Shown piece after piece: positions 1 to 4,778 of a stretch of DNA of 6,554 nucleotides. The DNA lies in assembly GCA_019264505.1 (NCBI GenBank), contig JAHUZY010000112.1, positions 1-6,554 on the forward strand, in the 5' to 3' direction. The stretch's first letter is position 1. Each line of letters begins with the position of its first letter. The stretch is from Phenylobacterium sp. (GTDB taxonomy: Bacteria > Pseudomonadota > Alphaproteobacteria > Caulobacterales > Caulobacteraceae). A program made the translations under genes and the position numbers. The notes beneath the pieces are model-generated. The model made no database searches. It was not told the DNA's origin and saw only the letters and a list, made by a program, of their open reading frames with translations.

Positions 1-15
1 CTCCAGTGTGCATGG

Positions 16-38
16 ACCCTCGGGTCAAGCCCGAGGGT
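16..38. repeat. REP-like intergenic palindrome
   Basis: Perfect 9-bp inverted repeat, ACCCTCGGG at 16-24 and CCCGAGGGT at 30-38, around a 5-nt TCAAG loop. Read through on the + strand, the surrounding bases give the peptide MDPRVKPEGDE. From memory, that string recurs in spurious ORFs of alphaproteobacterial genomes because this palindrome family is dispersed between genes. It lies downstream of rho, between its terminator and whatever follows. The stem and loop are directly seen; membership in a dispersed family is recalled, not tested here. Confidence 0.6.
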
Positions 39-64
39 GACGAGAGAGGGCTTGGCTGCAAACC

Positions 65-90
65 AAAAAAGGGGGCCAGCGGCCCCCTTT
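65..90 (-). terminator. Rho-independent terminator of rho
   Basis: On the - strand the RNA would form a 10-bp stem (AAAGGGGGCC pairing with GGCCCCCTTT, 81-90 and 68-77) with a 3-nt loop, followed by six U residues (complement of A65-A70). The stem begins two bases after the rho stop codon at 93-95. The + strand has only three T after the stem, so the direction is clearly leftward. This is a textbook intrinsic terminator closing the rho transcript. Confidence 0.88.
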
Positions 91-92
91 CC

Positions 93-1472
93 TTACGTGT
101 TCATCGACTGGAAGAAGTCGTCGTTGTTTTTGGCGTTGCGCAGCTTGTCGAGCAGGAACTCGATGGCGTCCTGCGCCCCCATGGGGTTCAGGATTCGGCG
201 CAGCACATAGGTCTTCTGCAACTGGTCCTTCGGGGTGATCAGCTCTTCCTTCCGGGTGCCGGACTTCAGCACATCGATGGCCGGGAAGATGCGCTTGTCG
301 GCGACCTTGCGGTCGAGGACGATTTCCGAGTTACCGGTGCCCTTGAACTCTTCGAAGATGACTTCGTCCATCCGGCTGCCGGTGTCGATCAGGGCGGTGG
401 CGATGATGGAGAGCGAGCCGCCCTCCTCCACATTCCGCGCGGCGCCGAAGAAGCGCTTGGGCCGCTGCAGGGCGTTGGCGTCCACGCCACCGGTCAGCAC
501 CTTGCCCGAGGACGGCACCACGGTGTTGTAGGCGCGGCCCAGGCGGGTCACGGAGTCCAGCAGGATGACCACGTCGCGCTTGTGCTCCACCAGGCGCTTG
601 GCCTTTTCGATGACCATCTCGGCGACCTGCACGTGGCGGGTGGCCGGCTCGTCGAAGGTCGACGCGATGACCTCGCCGCGCACCGTGCGCTGCATGTCGG
701 TCACTTCTTCCGGCCGCTCATCGATCAGCAGGACGATGAGATAGACCTCGGGGTGGTTGGCCTCGATGGACTTGGCGATGTTCTGCAGCATCACCGTCTT
801 ACCCACCCGCGGCGGGGCGACGATCAGGCAGCGCTGGCCCTTGCCCAGGGGGGCGACAATGTCGATCACCCGGCCCGAACGGTCCTTCAGGGTCGGGTCA
901 TCGATCTCCATGCGCAGGCGCTCTTCGGGATAGAGCGGCGTCAGGTTGTCGAAGTGGACCTTGTGGCGGACGTTTTCAGGGTCTTCGAAATTGATCTGGT
1001 CGACCTTGACCAGGGCGAAGTAACGCTCGCCTTCCCGCGGGGCGCGGATGGCGCCGACCACGGAATCGCCGGTCCGCAGACCAAACTTCCGGATCTGGGA
1101 GGGGCTCACATAGATGTCGTCGGGACCGGGCAGATAGTTGGCCTCGGGGCTGCGCAGGAAGCCGAAGCCGTCGGGCAGGACCTCCATGGTGCCGGAGCCT
1201 GAGATCTCCACGCCTTCTTCGGCGAGGGTCTTCAGGATGCCGAACATCATGTCCTGTTTGCGCATCGAGTTGGCGTTCTCGATGTCCATCTGCTCGGCGA
1301 AGGCCAGCAGGTCGGAGGAGGATTTCTCCTTCAACTCCTGAAGCGACATCTTGGTCAGGCCCATGGCGGCGATCGCCTGGGAGGCCAGGGACGGCTCGTC
1401 CAGGTCGTTGTCGGCGCCCCCGTCCTCGTCGGTCTGGGTTTCGAGGACCTGGGTTTCGGTGTCTTCGCTCAT
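93..1472 (-). CDS. rho: Transcription termination factor Rho
   Basis: Hexameric RNA-dependent ATPase/helicase that binds C-rich nascent RNA and releases RNA polymerase. The 459-residue product has the full Rho architecture: an N-terminal helical part (about 41-90), a cold-shock-like RNA-binding domain with RNP1 motif DGFGFLR at 101-107, Walker A APPRVGKT at 219-226, Walker [11 protein letters not shown] at 301-310, Q-loop [13 protein letters not shown] at 326-338, and R-loop EEFKGTGN at 374-381. It is longer than E. coli Rho (419 aa) mainly through an acidic extension: 11 of the first 27 residues are Asp or Glu and none is basic. The start at 1472 is the first ATG in the frame and keeps this extension. 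Its ribosome site is weak (AAAGA), and Met37 or Met42 have no better one. It lies 245 bp downstream of hemJ in the same direction and ends in an intrinsic terminator. Identity is certain; the exact start is slightly less so. Confidence 0.97.
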   Translation of the reverse strand: MSEDTETQVLETQTDEDGGADNDLDEPSLASQAIAAMGLTKMSLQELKEKSSSDLLAFAEQMDIENANSMRKQDMMFGILKTLAEEGVEISGSGTMEVLPDGFGFLRSPEANYLPGPDDIYVSPSQIRKFGLRTGDSVVGAIRAPREGERYFALVKVDQINFEDPENVRHKVHFDNLTPLYPEERLRMEIDDPTLKDRSGRVIDIVAPLGKGQRCLIVAPPRVGKTVMLQNIAKSIEANHPEVYLIVLLIDERPEEVTDMQRTVRGEVIASTFDEPATRHVQVAEMVIEKAKRLVEHKRDVVILLDSVTRLGRAYNTVVPSSGKVLTGGVDANALQRPKRFFGAARNVEEGGSLSIIATALIDTGSRMDEVIFEEFKGTGNSEIVLDRKVADKRIFPAIDVLKSGTRKEELITPKDQLQKTYVLRRILNPMGAQDAIEFLLDKLRNAKNNDDFFQSMNT

Positions 1473-1498
1473 GATGGTCTTTAAAGGCTCTAATGGAA

Positions 1499-1504
1499 AT
1501 TATC
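1499..1504 (-). promoter_or_regulatory. Weak candidate -10 element before rho
   Basis: The - strand reads GATAAT here, five of six bases matching TATAAT, 26 bases upstream of the rho ATG. No good -35 lies 16-18 bp further upstream (TCCGTC or CTCCGT at best). If used, it would give a short leader of about 20 nt and leave the C-rich region outside the transcript from this promoter. Confidence 0.25.
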
Positions 1505-1638
1505 GGTCCGCCGGCCGGCCAGACGGAGTCCGGGCGGGCGGGGACGAGAGGTGGGGCGCTGTCTTGGGCGGCGCCGGCTATGTTGTCTCGAGGACCGGGC
1601 CGTCGGCGGTAAACGCGCGGCGCCGGGAAAAGGCGGGG

Positions 1639-1656
1639 CGCGGGATGGCTCCCGCG
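1639..1656 (-). terminator. Stem-loop between hemJ and rho, possible attenuator
   Basis: Perfect 7-bp inverted repeat, CGCGGGA at 1639-1645 and TCCCGCG at 1650-1656, with a 4-nt loop, about 60 bp downstream of the hemJ stop. On the - strand it is not directly followed by a U-run; only a TTTT occurs, about ten bases later. It is therefore not a canonical terminator. It may be a partial terminator, an RNA 3'-end stabiliser, or chance in GC-rich DNA. Confidence 0.22.
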
Positions 1657-1717
1657 TCCCTAGCCAAAACCACAGGCGGGGGCCTGCGGTCAATAGCCGT
1701 CTCCAGATCAGATGGGT

Positions 1718-2179
1718 CTAGCGCCCGCCGAATTCCAGGGTGACGGCCAGGACGGCGACGATGGCGATCAGGAAGGGGATCTCGTTGGTGGCCCGCCAGA
1801 ACTTGGCCGAGCGCGGCCGTTCGCCGGCTGCGATCTTCTTCCGGGCGCCGGCCAGCATGCCGTGCCAGCCGGACAGGAAGATCACCAGGGCCAGCTTCAG
1901 CATCATCCAGTGCTGCAGCAGGAAGGCCCAGCCCTGACCCATGGCGTGCACGTGGTACATGATCAGGCTGAGGCCCAGGATCCAGGTCAGCACCATGGAG
2001 GGGTTGATGATGATCTTGAGGAGCTTGGCCTCCCACACCTTGAAGTGGGCGTCGAACTCGCTGCCGGGGGGCGCGGTCTCGGTGTGGTAGGCGTAGAGCC
2101 TCGGCAGATACATCATGCCGGCCATCCAGGCGATGACCGCGATGATGTGCAGGCCCCGAAGCAGATCAAACCAGTTCAT
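1718..2179 (-). CDS. hemJ: HemJ-type protoporphyrinogen IX oxidase
   Basis: Membrane protein that oxidises protoporphyrinogen IX to protoporphyrin IX, the penultimate step of haem synthesis, in bacteria lacking HemG and HemY. The 153-residue product is of normal family length. Four hydrophobic segments are visible at about 5-25, 61-80, 86-110 and 132-149. Family signatures include the N-terminal LHIIAVIAWMAG with His11, YLPRLYAYH following it, MLKL with Lys95, and the RPRSAKFWRATNEIP stretch before the last helix. The start at 2179 is chosen over an upstream in-frame ATG at 2206 because it matches the usual N-terminus (MNWFDLLRGLH), has a strong Shine-Dalgarno sequence, and gives an ATGA overlap with the hemH stop. 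The product of this enzyme is the substrate of the ferrochelatase encoded just upstream, so coupled translation makes sense. Confidence 0.93.
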   Translation of the reverse strand: MNWFDLLRGLHIIAVIAWMAGMMYLPRLYAYHTETAPPGSEFDAHFKVWEAKLLKIIINPSMVLTWILGLSLIMYHVHAMGQGWAFLLQHWMMLKLALVIFLSGWHGMLAGARKKIAAGERPRSAKFWRATNEIPFLIAIVAVLAVTLEFGGR

Positions 2180-3216
2180 GCCGCCCTCCCCGTCTTGCAG
2201 GCGCATTTCCCATAGGCGGCCGGACAGGTCCAGCCGCCCGCCGGCGCCACGGCGGCCCCGCTGTCCAGGGCGTCCAGAACCATGGCCTTCAGCCCGTCGA
2301 TAAAGTCAGGCGTCACCCCCAGGGCCGGAACCCGCAGATAGGGCGCGCAGCCGATCTCATGGGCGATCTCGGCATATTCGTGATCCAGCTCCACCAGGGT
2401 CTCCACATGTTCGGAGACGAAGGCGATGGGGGTCAGCAGCACGCCGCGCCCATCGGCCTTGGCCTTGCGGATGGCGTCCTCGGTGGAAGGGCCAATCCAG
2501 GCCAGAGGCCCCACTTTGCTCTGGTAGCAGACCTGCCAGTCCGGCAGGTCGGGCAGCAGGGCCGCCACAGCCGCAGCCGTGGCCTCCACCTGGGCCTGGT
2601 AGGGATCGCCGTCCTTGATCACCTTCTCCGGCAGGCCGTGGGCCGAGAACAAAAGGCGTACATTATCGGGCCGGCCGGCGGCCTCCCAGGTCTCGGCGAT
2701 TTTGGCCGCGTGGGCGGCGACCAGCTTCGCCTCCGTGGGATAGCAGCAGACCGCCCGCGAGACCCCAGGACCGCGATAGACCTTGGCCCAGTCCTTCAGG
2801 GAGGAGGCCGAGGTGGTGGTGGAAAACTGCGGATAGAGGGGCAGCAGGACGATCTCGTCAGGCGCAAAGGCCGCCACCTCCGCCGCCGTCGCCTTGGCGC
2901 GGGGATTCCAGTAGCGCATGGCGATGAAGATGCGGGTCTCCAGCTCCGGCGTGGCGGTGGCCAAGGCCGCCTCAAGGGCCCGGGCCTGGGCTTGCGTCTC
3001 CGGCAGCAGGGGCGAGCCGCCCCCCATGATGGCGTAGTTGGCCTGGGCGCTCTTCTTGCGGGTCGTGGAGATCAGGGCCGCCAGGGCGTAGCGGGCCGGC
3101 GCCGGCAGGCCGATGATGGCCGGGTCGCGGAACAGGTTGAAGAGGAAGGGCTGGACGGAGTCCGGACCATCGGGGCCGCCCAGATTGAACAGGACGACCG
3201 CAAGCTTCTTCTTCAT
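2176..3216 (-). CDS. hemH: Ferrochelatase, probable [2Fe-2S] type
   Basis: Inserts Fe2+ into protoporphyrin IX to make protohaem. The 346-residue product starts with the typical KLAVVLFNLGGPDGPDSV segment and keeps the catalytic region LLFSAHGLPEKVI with His193 (human His263) and SEHVETLVELD with His270 and Glu272 (human His341 and Glu343). Arg, Tyr and Ser-rich stretches such as LYPQFSTTTSAS (127-138) match the porphyrin-side loop. The C-terminus carries Cys331, Cys338 and Cys340 (C-x6-C-x-C), with further Cys at 158, 159, 230 and 290. C. crescentus and Mycobacterium tuberculosis ferrochelatases are known to bind a [2Fe-2S] cluster through such cysteines. The ATG at 3216 directly abuts the hemE stop (TAGATG), with a GGGGA ribosome site inside hemE. 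The last four bases overlap hemJ. A cluster is inferred from cysteine spacing only. Confidence 0.96.
   Translation of the reverse strand: MKKKLAVVLFNLGGPDGPDSVQPFLFNLFRDPAIIGLPAPARYALAALISTTRKKSAQANYAIMGGGSPLLPETQAQARALEAALATATPELETRIFIAMRYWNPRAKATAAEVAAFAPDEIVLLPLYPQFSTTTSASSLKDWAKVYRGPGVSRAVCCYPTEAKLVAAHAAKIAETWEAAGRPDNVRLLFSAHGLPEKVIKDGDPYQAQVEATAAAVAALLPDLPDWQVCYQSKVGPLAWIGPSTEDAIRKAKADGRGVLLTPIAFVSEHVETLVELDHEYAEIAHEIGCAPYLRVPALGVTPDFIDGLKAMVLDALDSGAAVAPAGGWTCPAAYGKCACKTGRAA
2184..2191 (-). promoter_or_regulatory. Strong ribosome binding site of hemJ
   Basis: The - strand reads GGGGAGGG inside the 3' end of hemH, with the GGAGG core five bases before the ATG at 2179. This decides the hemJ start against the longer reading from 2206 and lets hemJ be initiated independently as well as by coupling to hemH. 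Confidence 0.7.
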
Positions 3217-4248
3217 CTAGGTCCCCGTAACCCGGCGCACGGCGCGTTCGATATGTTCCACCGGGGTGTCCGGCAGAACCCCGTGGCCCAGGTTGAAGAT
3301 ATAGGGGCCCTTGCCCCACTGTTCGATCAGGGCGTCGATGCGGGCGTCCATGGCCGGTCCGCCTGCCCGCAGCAGCAGATTGTCGAGCGCGCCCTGGATC
3401 GCCTTGCCGCCGGCCTGGATCTTCTGGCCCTGGGCGGCGCTGGCCTGGGTGTCCAGGGCCACAGCCTGAACCGGAACCTTGGCCGCGTAATTGTCCACCA
3501 GGGCGCCGGCCCCGCGGGGGAAGCCGATGAAGGGGGTGTCGATGCCGGCGGCGCGCACCTTCTCGATGATCGCCGCATGAGGCCGGATGACGATCCGTTC
3601 GAAGACGTCCTCGGCCAGGCCCTCGGCCCAGCTCTCGAACAGCTTCAGCGCCTGGGCGCCGGCCTTGGCCTGCATGACCAGATAGCGGGCGGTCGACTCC
3701 ACCAGGATGTCCAGCAGCCGGTCCAGATTCTCAGGGTGCTGATAGGCGTAGGTCCGGGCGCCGGAACGGTCCGAGCCGCGGCCCTCGATCATATAGGTGG
3801 CCACGGTCCAGGGCGCCCCGGCGAACCCGATCAGGGCTCGCTCCGGCTCCAGTTCGGCGCGCACCCGGGTCAGGGTTTCCCCGATCTCGGAAAGCCTGCC
3901 GGTCGAGGCCTCGATCTCGGCCTCCATGGTTGAAAGCGCCGGCAGTTCGCCGAGCCTTGGCCCCTCGCCCGTTTCGAACCACACCTTCTGACCCAGCGCC
4001 TTGGGCAGCAGCAGGATGTCGGCGAAGACAATGGCCGCATCCAGCGGAAAGCGCCGCATGGGCTGCAGGGTCGCCTCGGCCGCCATCTGCGGATTGTGAC
4101 AAAAGGCGATGAAGTCCGGCGCCTTGGTCCGCAGCTCACGGTACTCCGGCAGGGACCGGCCCGCCTGGCGCATGAACCAGACCGGGGGACGCTCGAGGGT
4201 TTCGCCGGCCAGGGCGCGGAGGAGGCGGGGTTTTGAAGGTTCGCTCAT
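3217..4248 (-). CDS. hemE: Uroporphyrinogen decarboxylase
   Basis: Cytosolic enzyme that removes four acetate carboxyls from uroporphyrinogen III to give coproporphyrinogen III. The 343-residue length is usual. Visible signatures: PPVWFMRQAGRSLPEYRELR at 21-40 with Arg27 and Arg31 of the active site, PLDAAIVFADIL with catalytic Asp77 (human Asp86), TYMIEG with Tyr152, KLFESWAEG at 202-210, GFPRGAG at 242-248, and NLGHGV with His322. Ser32 stands where most HemE proteins have Tyr (QAGRYLPEY). The frame stays open upstream to 4536, but conservation begins at the ATG at 4248, which also has a TAAGG ribosome site six bases upstream; the longer start is rejected. It is the first gene of the tight haem cluster hemE-hemH-hemJ. 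Its promoter must lie within or next to the origin region, as known for C. crescentus hemE. Confidence 0.96.
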   Translation of the reverse strand: MSEPSKPRLLRALAGETLERPPVWFMRQAGRSLPEYRELRTKAPDFIAFCHNPQMAAEATLQPMRRFPLDAAIVFADILLLPKALGQKVWFETGEGPRLGELPALSTMEAEIEASTGRLSEIGETLTRVRAELEPERALIGFAGAPWTVATYMIEGRGSDRSGARTYAYQHPENLDRLLDILVESTARYLVMQAKAGAQALKLFESWAEGLAEDVFERIVIRPHAAIIEKVRAAGIDTPFIGFPRGAGALVDNYAAKVPVQAVALDTQASAAQGQKIQAGGKAIQGALDNLLLRAGGPAMDARIDALIEQWGKGPYIFNLGHGVLPDTPVEHIERAVRRVTGT

Positions 4249-4254
4249 GCCAAG

Positions 4255-4260
4255 CCTTAA
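4255..4260 (-). promoter_or_regulatory. hemE ribosome binding site overlapping a TTAA half site
   Basis: The - strand reads TTAAGG six bases before the hemE ATG. TAAGG fits the anti-Shine-Dalgarno sequence and supports the start at 4248. The same bases form a CtrA half site identical to the halves of the full site at 4509-4523, but no partner lies seven bases away on either side, so CtrA binding is doubtful. Confidence 0.5.
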
Positions 4261-4330
4261 AGCGGCTCTGGGGGCCAGGCTCAAGTCTCCTGGTGAGAGG
4301 GTCAGGGCCGCTTGTCCCGTCGCCCGCCCT

Positions 4331-4360
4331 TCTTCCTGAAAGAAAGAGATTGTTTGGAAA
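4331..4360. other. AT-rich, purine-rich tract, candidate unwinding element
   Basis: About 20 of 30 bases are A or T, which stands out in this GC-rich window. The + strand is dominated by A and G from 4339 to 4369. Bacterial origins need a duplex-unwinding element, and an AT-rich tract is part of C. crescentus Cori. The nearest strong DnaA-box-like 9-mer is at 4387-4395. Assignment as the unwinding element is inference; the CtrA-site region (4503-4523) is also AT-rich. Confidence 0.35.
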
Positions 4361-4386
4361 GAGGAGGTGGTAGGGCCGGTCAGACC

Positions 4387-4395
4387 CGGGGATAA
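4387..4395 (-). promoter_or_regulatory. DnaA-box-like site TTATCCCCG
   Basis: Matches seven of nine bases of TTATCCACA on the - strand, including the intact TTATCC core. It is the only good DnaA-like 9-mer on the hemE side of the CtrA site and lies about 30 bp from the AT-rich tract at 4331-4360. Confidence 0.5.
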
Positions 4396-4508
4396 GCCCG
4401 CTCGCGCCCAGCCATACCGAGGGAACCCACAGCTCGCCCCCGATCTGTCCCAAGGCCTCGCAGGGCTCTGTGAGTCCCGGGCATAAGGCCAAGGTCGGGG
4501 CGCAAACC

Positions 4509-4523
4509 TTAACAAAACCTTAA
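4509..4523 (-). promoter_or_regulatory. CtrA binding site TTAA-N7-TTAA
   Basis: TTAA at 4509-4512 and TTAA at 4520-4523 are separated by exactly seven bases, the full CtrA consensus. On the - strand the site is an 11-bp-spaced direct repeat, TTAAGGTTTT then TTAAGGTTTG. In Caulobacter, phosphorylated CtrA binds such sites in Cori to block initiation and also acts on hemE promoter activity. The site is 261 bp upstream of hemE. This is the strongest single regulatory motif in the window. Confidence 0.8.
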
Positions 4524-4576
4524 GGACCGTTCGCACGCGGGCTGAGGATGAGCCGCGCTCCGCATGCGCCCCTGTG

Positions 4577-4591
4577 TTTACCTTTCGTTAA
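4577..4591 (+). promoter_or_regulatory. Near-consensus CtrA site TTTA-N7-TTAA
   Basis: TTTA at 4577-4580 and TTAA at 4588-4591 have the correct 7-bp spacing with one mismatch in the first half. The second half extends into TTAAGGTTTT (4588-4597), an exact inverted copy of one half of the CtrA site at 4509-4523. The two lie in opposite orientation around 64 bp, consistent with a paired arrangement of CtrA sites. Confidence 0.55.
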
Positions 4592-4607
4592 GGTTTTCCC
4601 CGGCGGG

Positions 4608-4616
4608 TGATCCTGT
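4608..4616 (+). promoter_or_regulatory. Weak G-box-like DnaA site TGATCCTGT
   Basis: Carries the TGATCC core with G at position 2, as in the weak DnaA 'G-box' class described for Cori, but the last three bases do not match TTATCCACA. It lies 16 bp right of the CtrA-like site at 4577-4591. A weak candidate only. Confidence 0.28.
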
Positions 4617-4675
4617 GTGCGGAAACCGGTCCAGCGGCGGGTCTGTCCCGGCGCCCGGCGAAAGCGCCCGCCAGA

Positions 4676-4684
4676 CCGGGATAA
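4676..4684 (-). promoter_or_regulatory. DnaA-box-like site TTATCCCGG
   Basis: Six of nine bases match TTATCCACA on the - strand, with the TTATCC core intact. It starts the cluster of DnaA-like sites between 4676 and 4747 on the DUF299 side of the origin. Confidence 0.4.
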
Positions 4685-4692
4685 GTCGTCAC

Positions 4693-4701
4693 CTATCCCC
4701 A
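4693..4701 (+). promoter_or_regulatory. DnaA-box-like site CTATCCCCA
   Basis: Seven of nine bases match TTATCCACA, and the last six (TCCCCA) match what I recall of the weak 'W-box' class of DnaA sites described in C. crescentus Cori. It faces the opposite way to the site at 4676-4684, with 8 bp between them. Confidence 0.5.
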
Positions 4702-4726
4702 AGCCTGTCCGCCTCGGTTAAGAGAC

Positions 4727-4735
4727 TTATCGACT
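4727..4735 (+). promoter_or_regulatory. DnaA-box-like site TTATCGACT overlapping GANTC
   Basis: Seven of nine bases match TTATCCACA. Its last four bases are part of GACTC (4732-4736), a CcrM methylation motif, and a TTAA half site (4718-4721) ends five bases before it. DnaA, CcrM and possibly CtrA inputs would therefore meet within 19 bp. Confidence 0.45.
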
Positions 4736-4738
4736 CTC

Positions 4739-4747
4739 CTGTCCCCA
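4739..4747 (+). promoter_or_regulatory. W-box-like DnaA site CTGTCCCCA
   Basis: Six of nine bases match TTATCCACA, with the W-box-like hexamer TCCCCA at 4742-4747. It has the same orientation and same last six bases as the site at 4693-4701 and lies 31 bp before the DUF299 start codon. Confidence 0.38.
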
Positions 4748-4778
4748 AGAGCATTTTGTCGCAGGCCGCCGCCCCGGT

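Larger units (their letters stand above)
1473..1717 (-). promoter_or_regulatory. hemJ-rho intergenic region, probable rho leader
   Basis: This 245-bp gap between the hemJ stop and the rho start has no convincing gene. On the rho sense (-) strand, 1501-1680 contains 80 C against 54 G by my count, a C-over-G bias like that of Rho-utilisation (rut) RNA. In E. coli, rho is autoregulated by Rho-dependent termination in its leader, so a similar role is possible here. It could instead be the untranslated tail of the haem transcript. A GAGTC (CcrM-type GANTC) sits at 1526-1530. The function is inference; only the composition is observed. Confidence 0.35.
4249..4778. other. Chromosomal replication origin (Cori-like)
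   Basis: This 530-bp gap lies between divergent hemE and the DUF299 regulator gene, exactly the position of Cori in C. crescentus. It contains a perfect CtrA site (4509-4523), a one-mismatch CtrA-like site (4577-4591), two isolated TTAA half sites (4257-4260, 4718-4721), several DnaA-box-like 9-mers on both strands and AT-rich tracts in otherwise GC-rich DNA. Two GANTC (CcrM) motifs occur at 4472-4476 and 4732-4736, which is about the chance number. I found no good IHF consensus match. All genes in the window point away from this gap. The position and motifs are seen; origin activity is inferred from the Caulobacter precedent. Confidence 0.85.

Noticed and set aside
6..1202. 398-codon open frame on the + strand antisense to rho
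   Set aside because: It starts inside the REP-like palindrome and runs opposite rho, with a composition reflecting the complementary strand; no motif supports it.
1659..1693. Promoter with TTGACC (1688-1693) and GCTAGG (1659-1664) on the - strand
   Set aside because: The individual elements resemble Caulobacter housekeeping promoter boxes, but the 23-bp spacer is far too long.
2180..2206. Longer hemJ start at 2206
   Set aside because: The nine extra residues do not fit HemJ N-termini, and the ATG at 2179 has a strong ribosome site and the ATGA overlap.
2359..3933. 524-codon open frame on the + strand antisense to hemH and hemE
   Set aside because: It lies wholly opposite two clearly conserved genes, its product is Gly/Arg/Gln-rich low-complexity without any recognisable motif, and long antisense frames are expected in GC-rich coding DNA.
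4249..4536. 96-codon in-frame upstream extension of hemE through the origin
   Set aside because: The HemE family begins at the ATG at 4248, which has a suitable ribosome site. The upstream residues show no HemE similarity and cross the origin motifs; the frame is open by chance.
4650..4668. GGCGC/GCGCC hairpin in the origin
   Set aside because: Only a 5-bp stem of pure G/C in GC-rich DNA, with no T-run; likely chance.
4249..4778. IHF binding site in the origin
   Set aside because: I found no convincing match to WATCAANNNNTTR on either strand, although C. crescentus Cori has one; a degenerate site cannot be excluded by eye.
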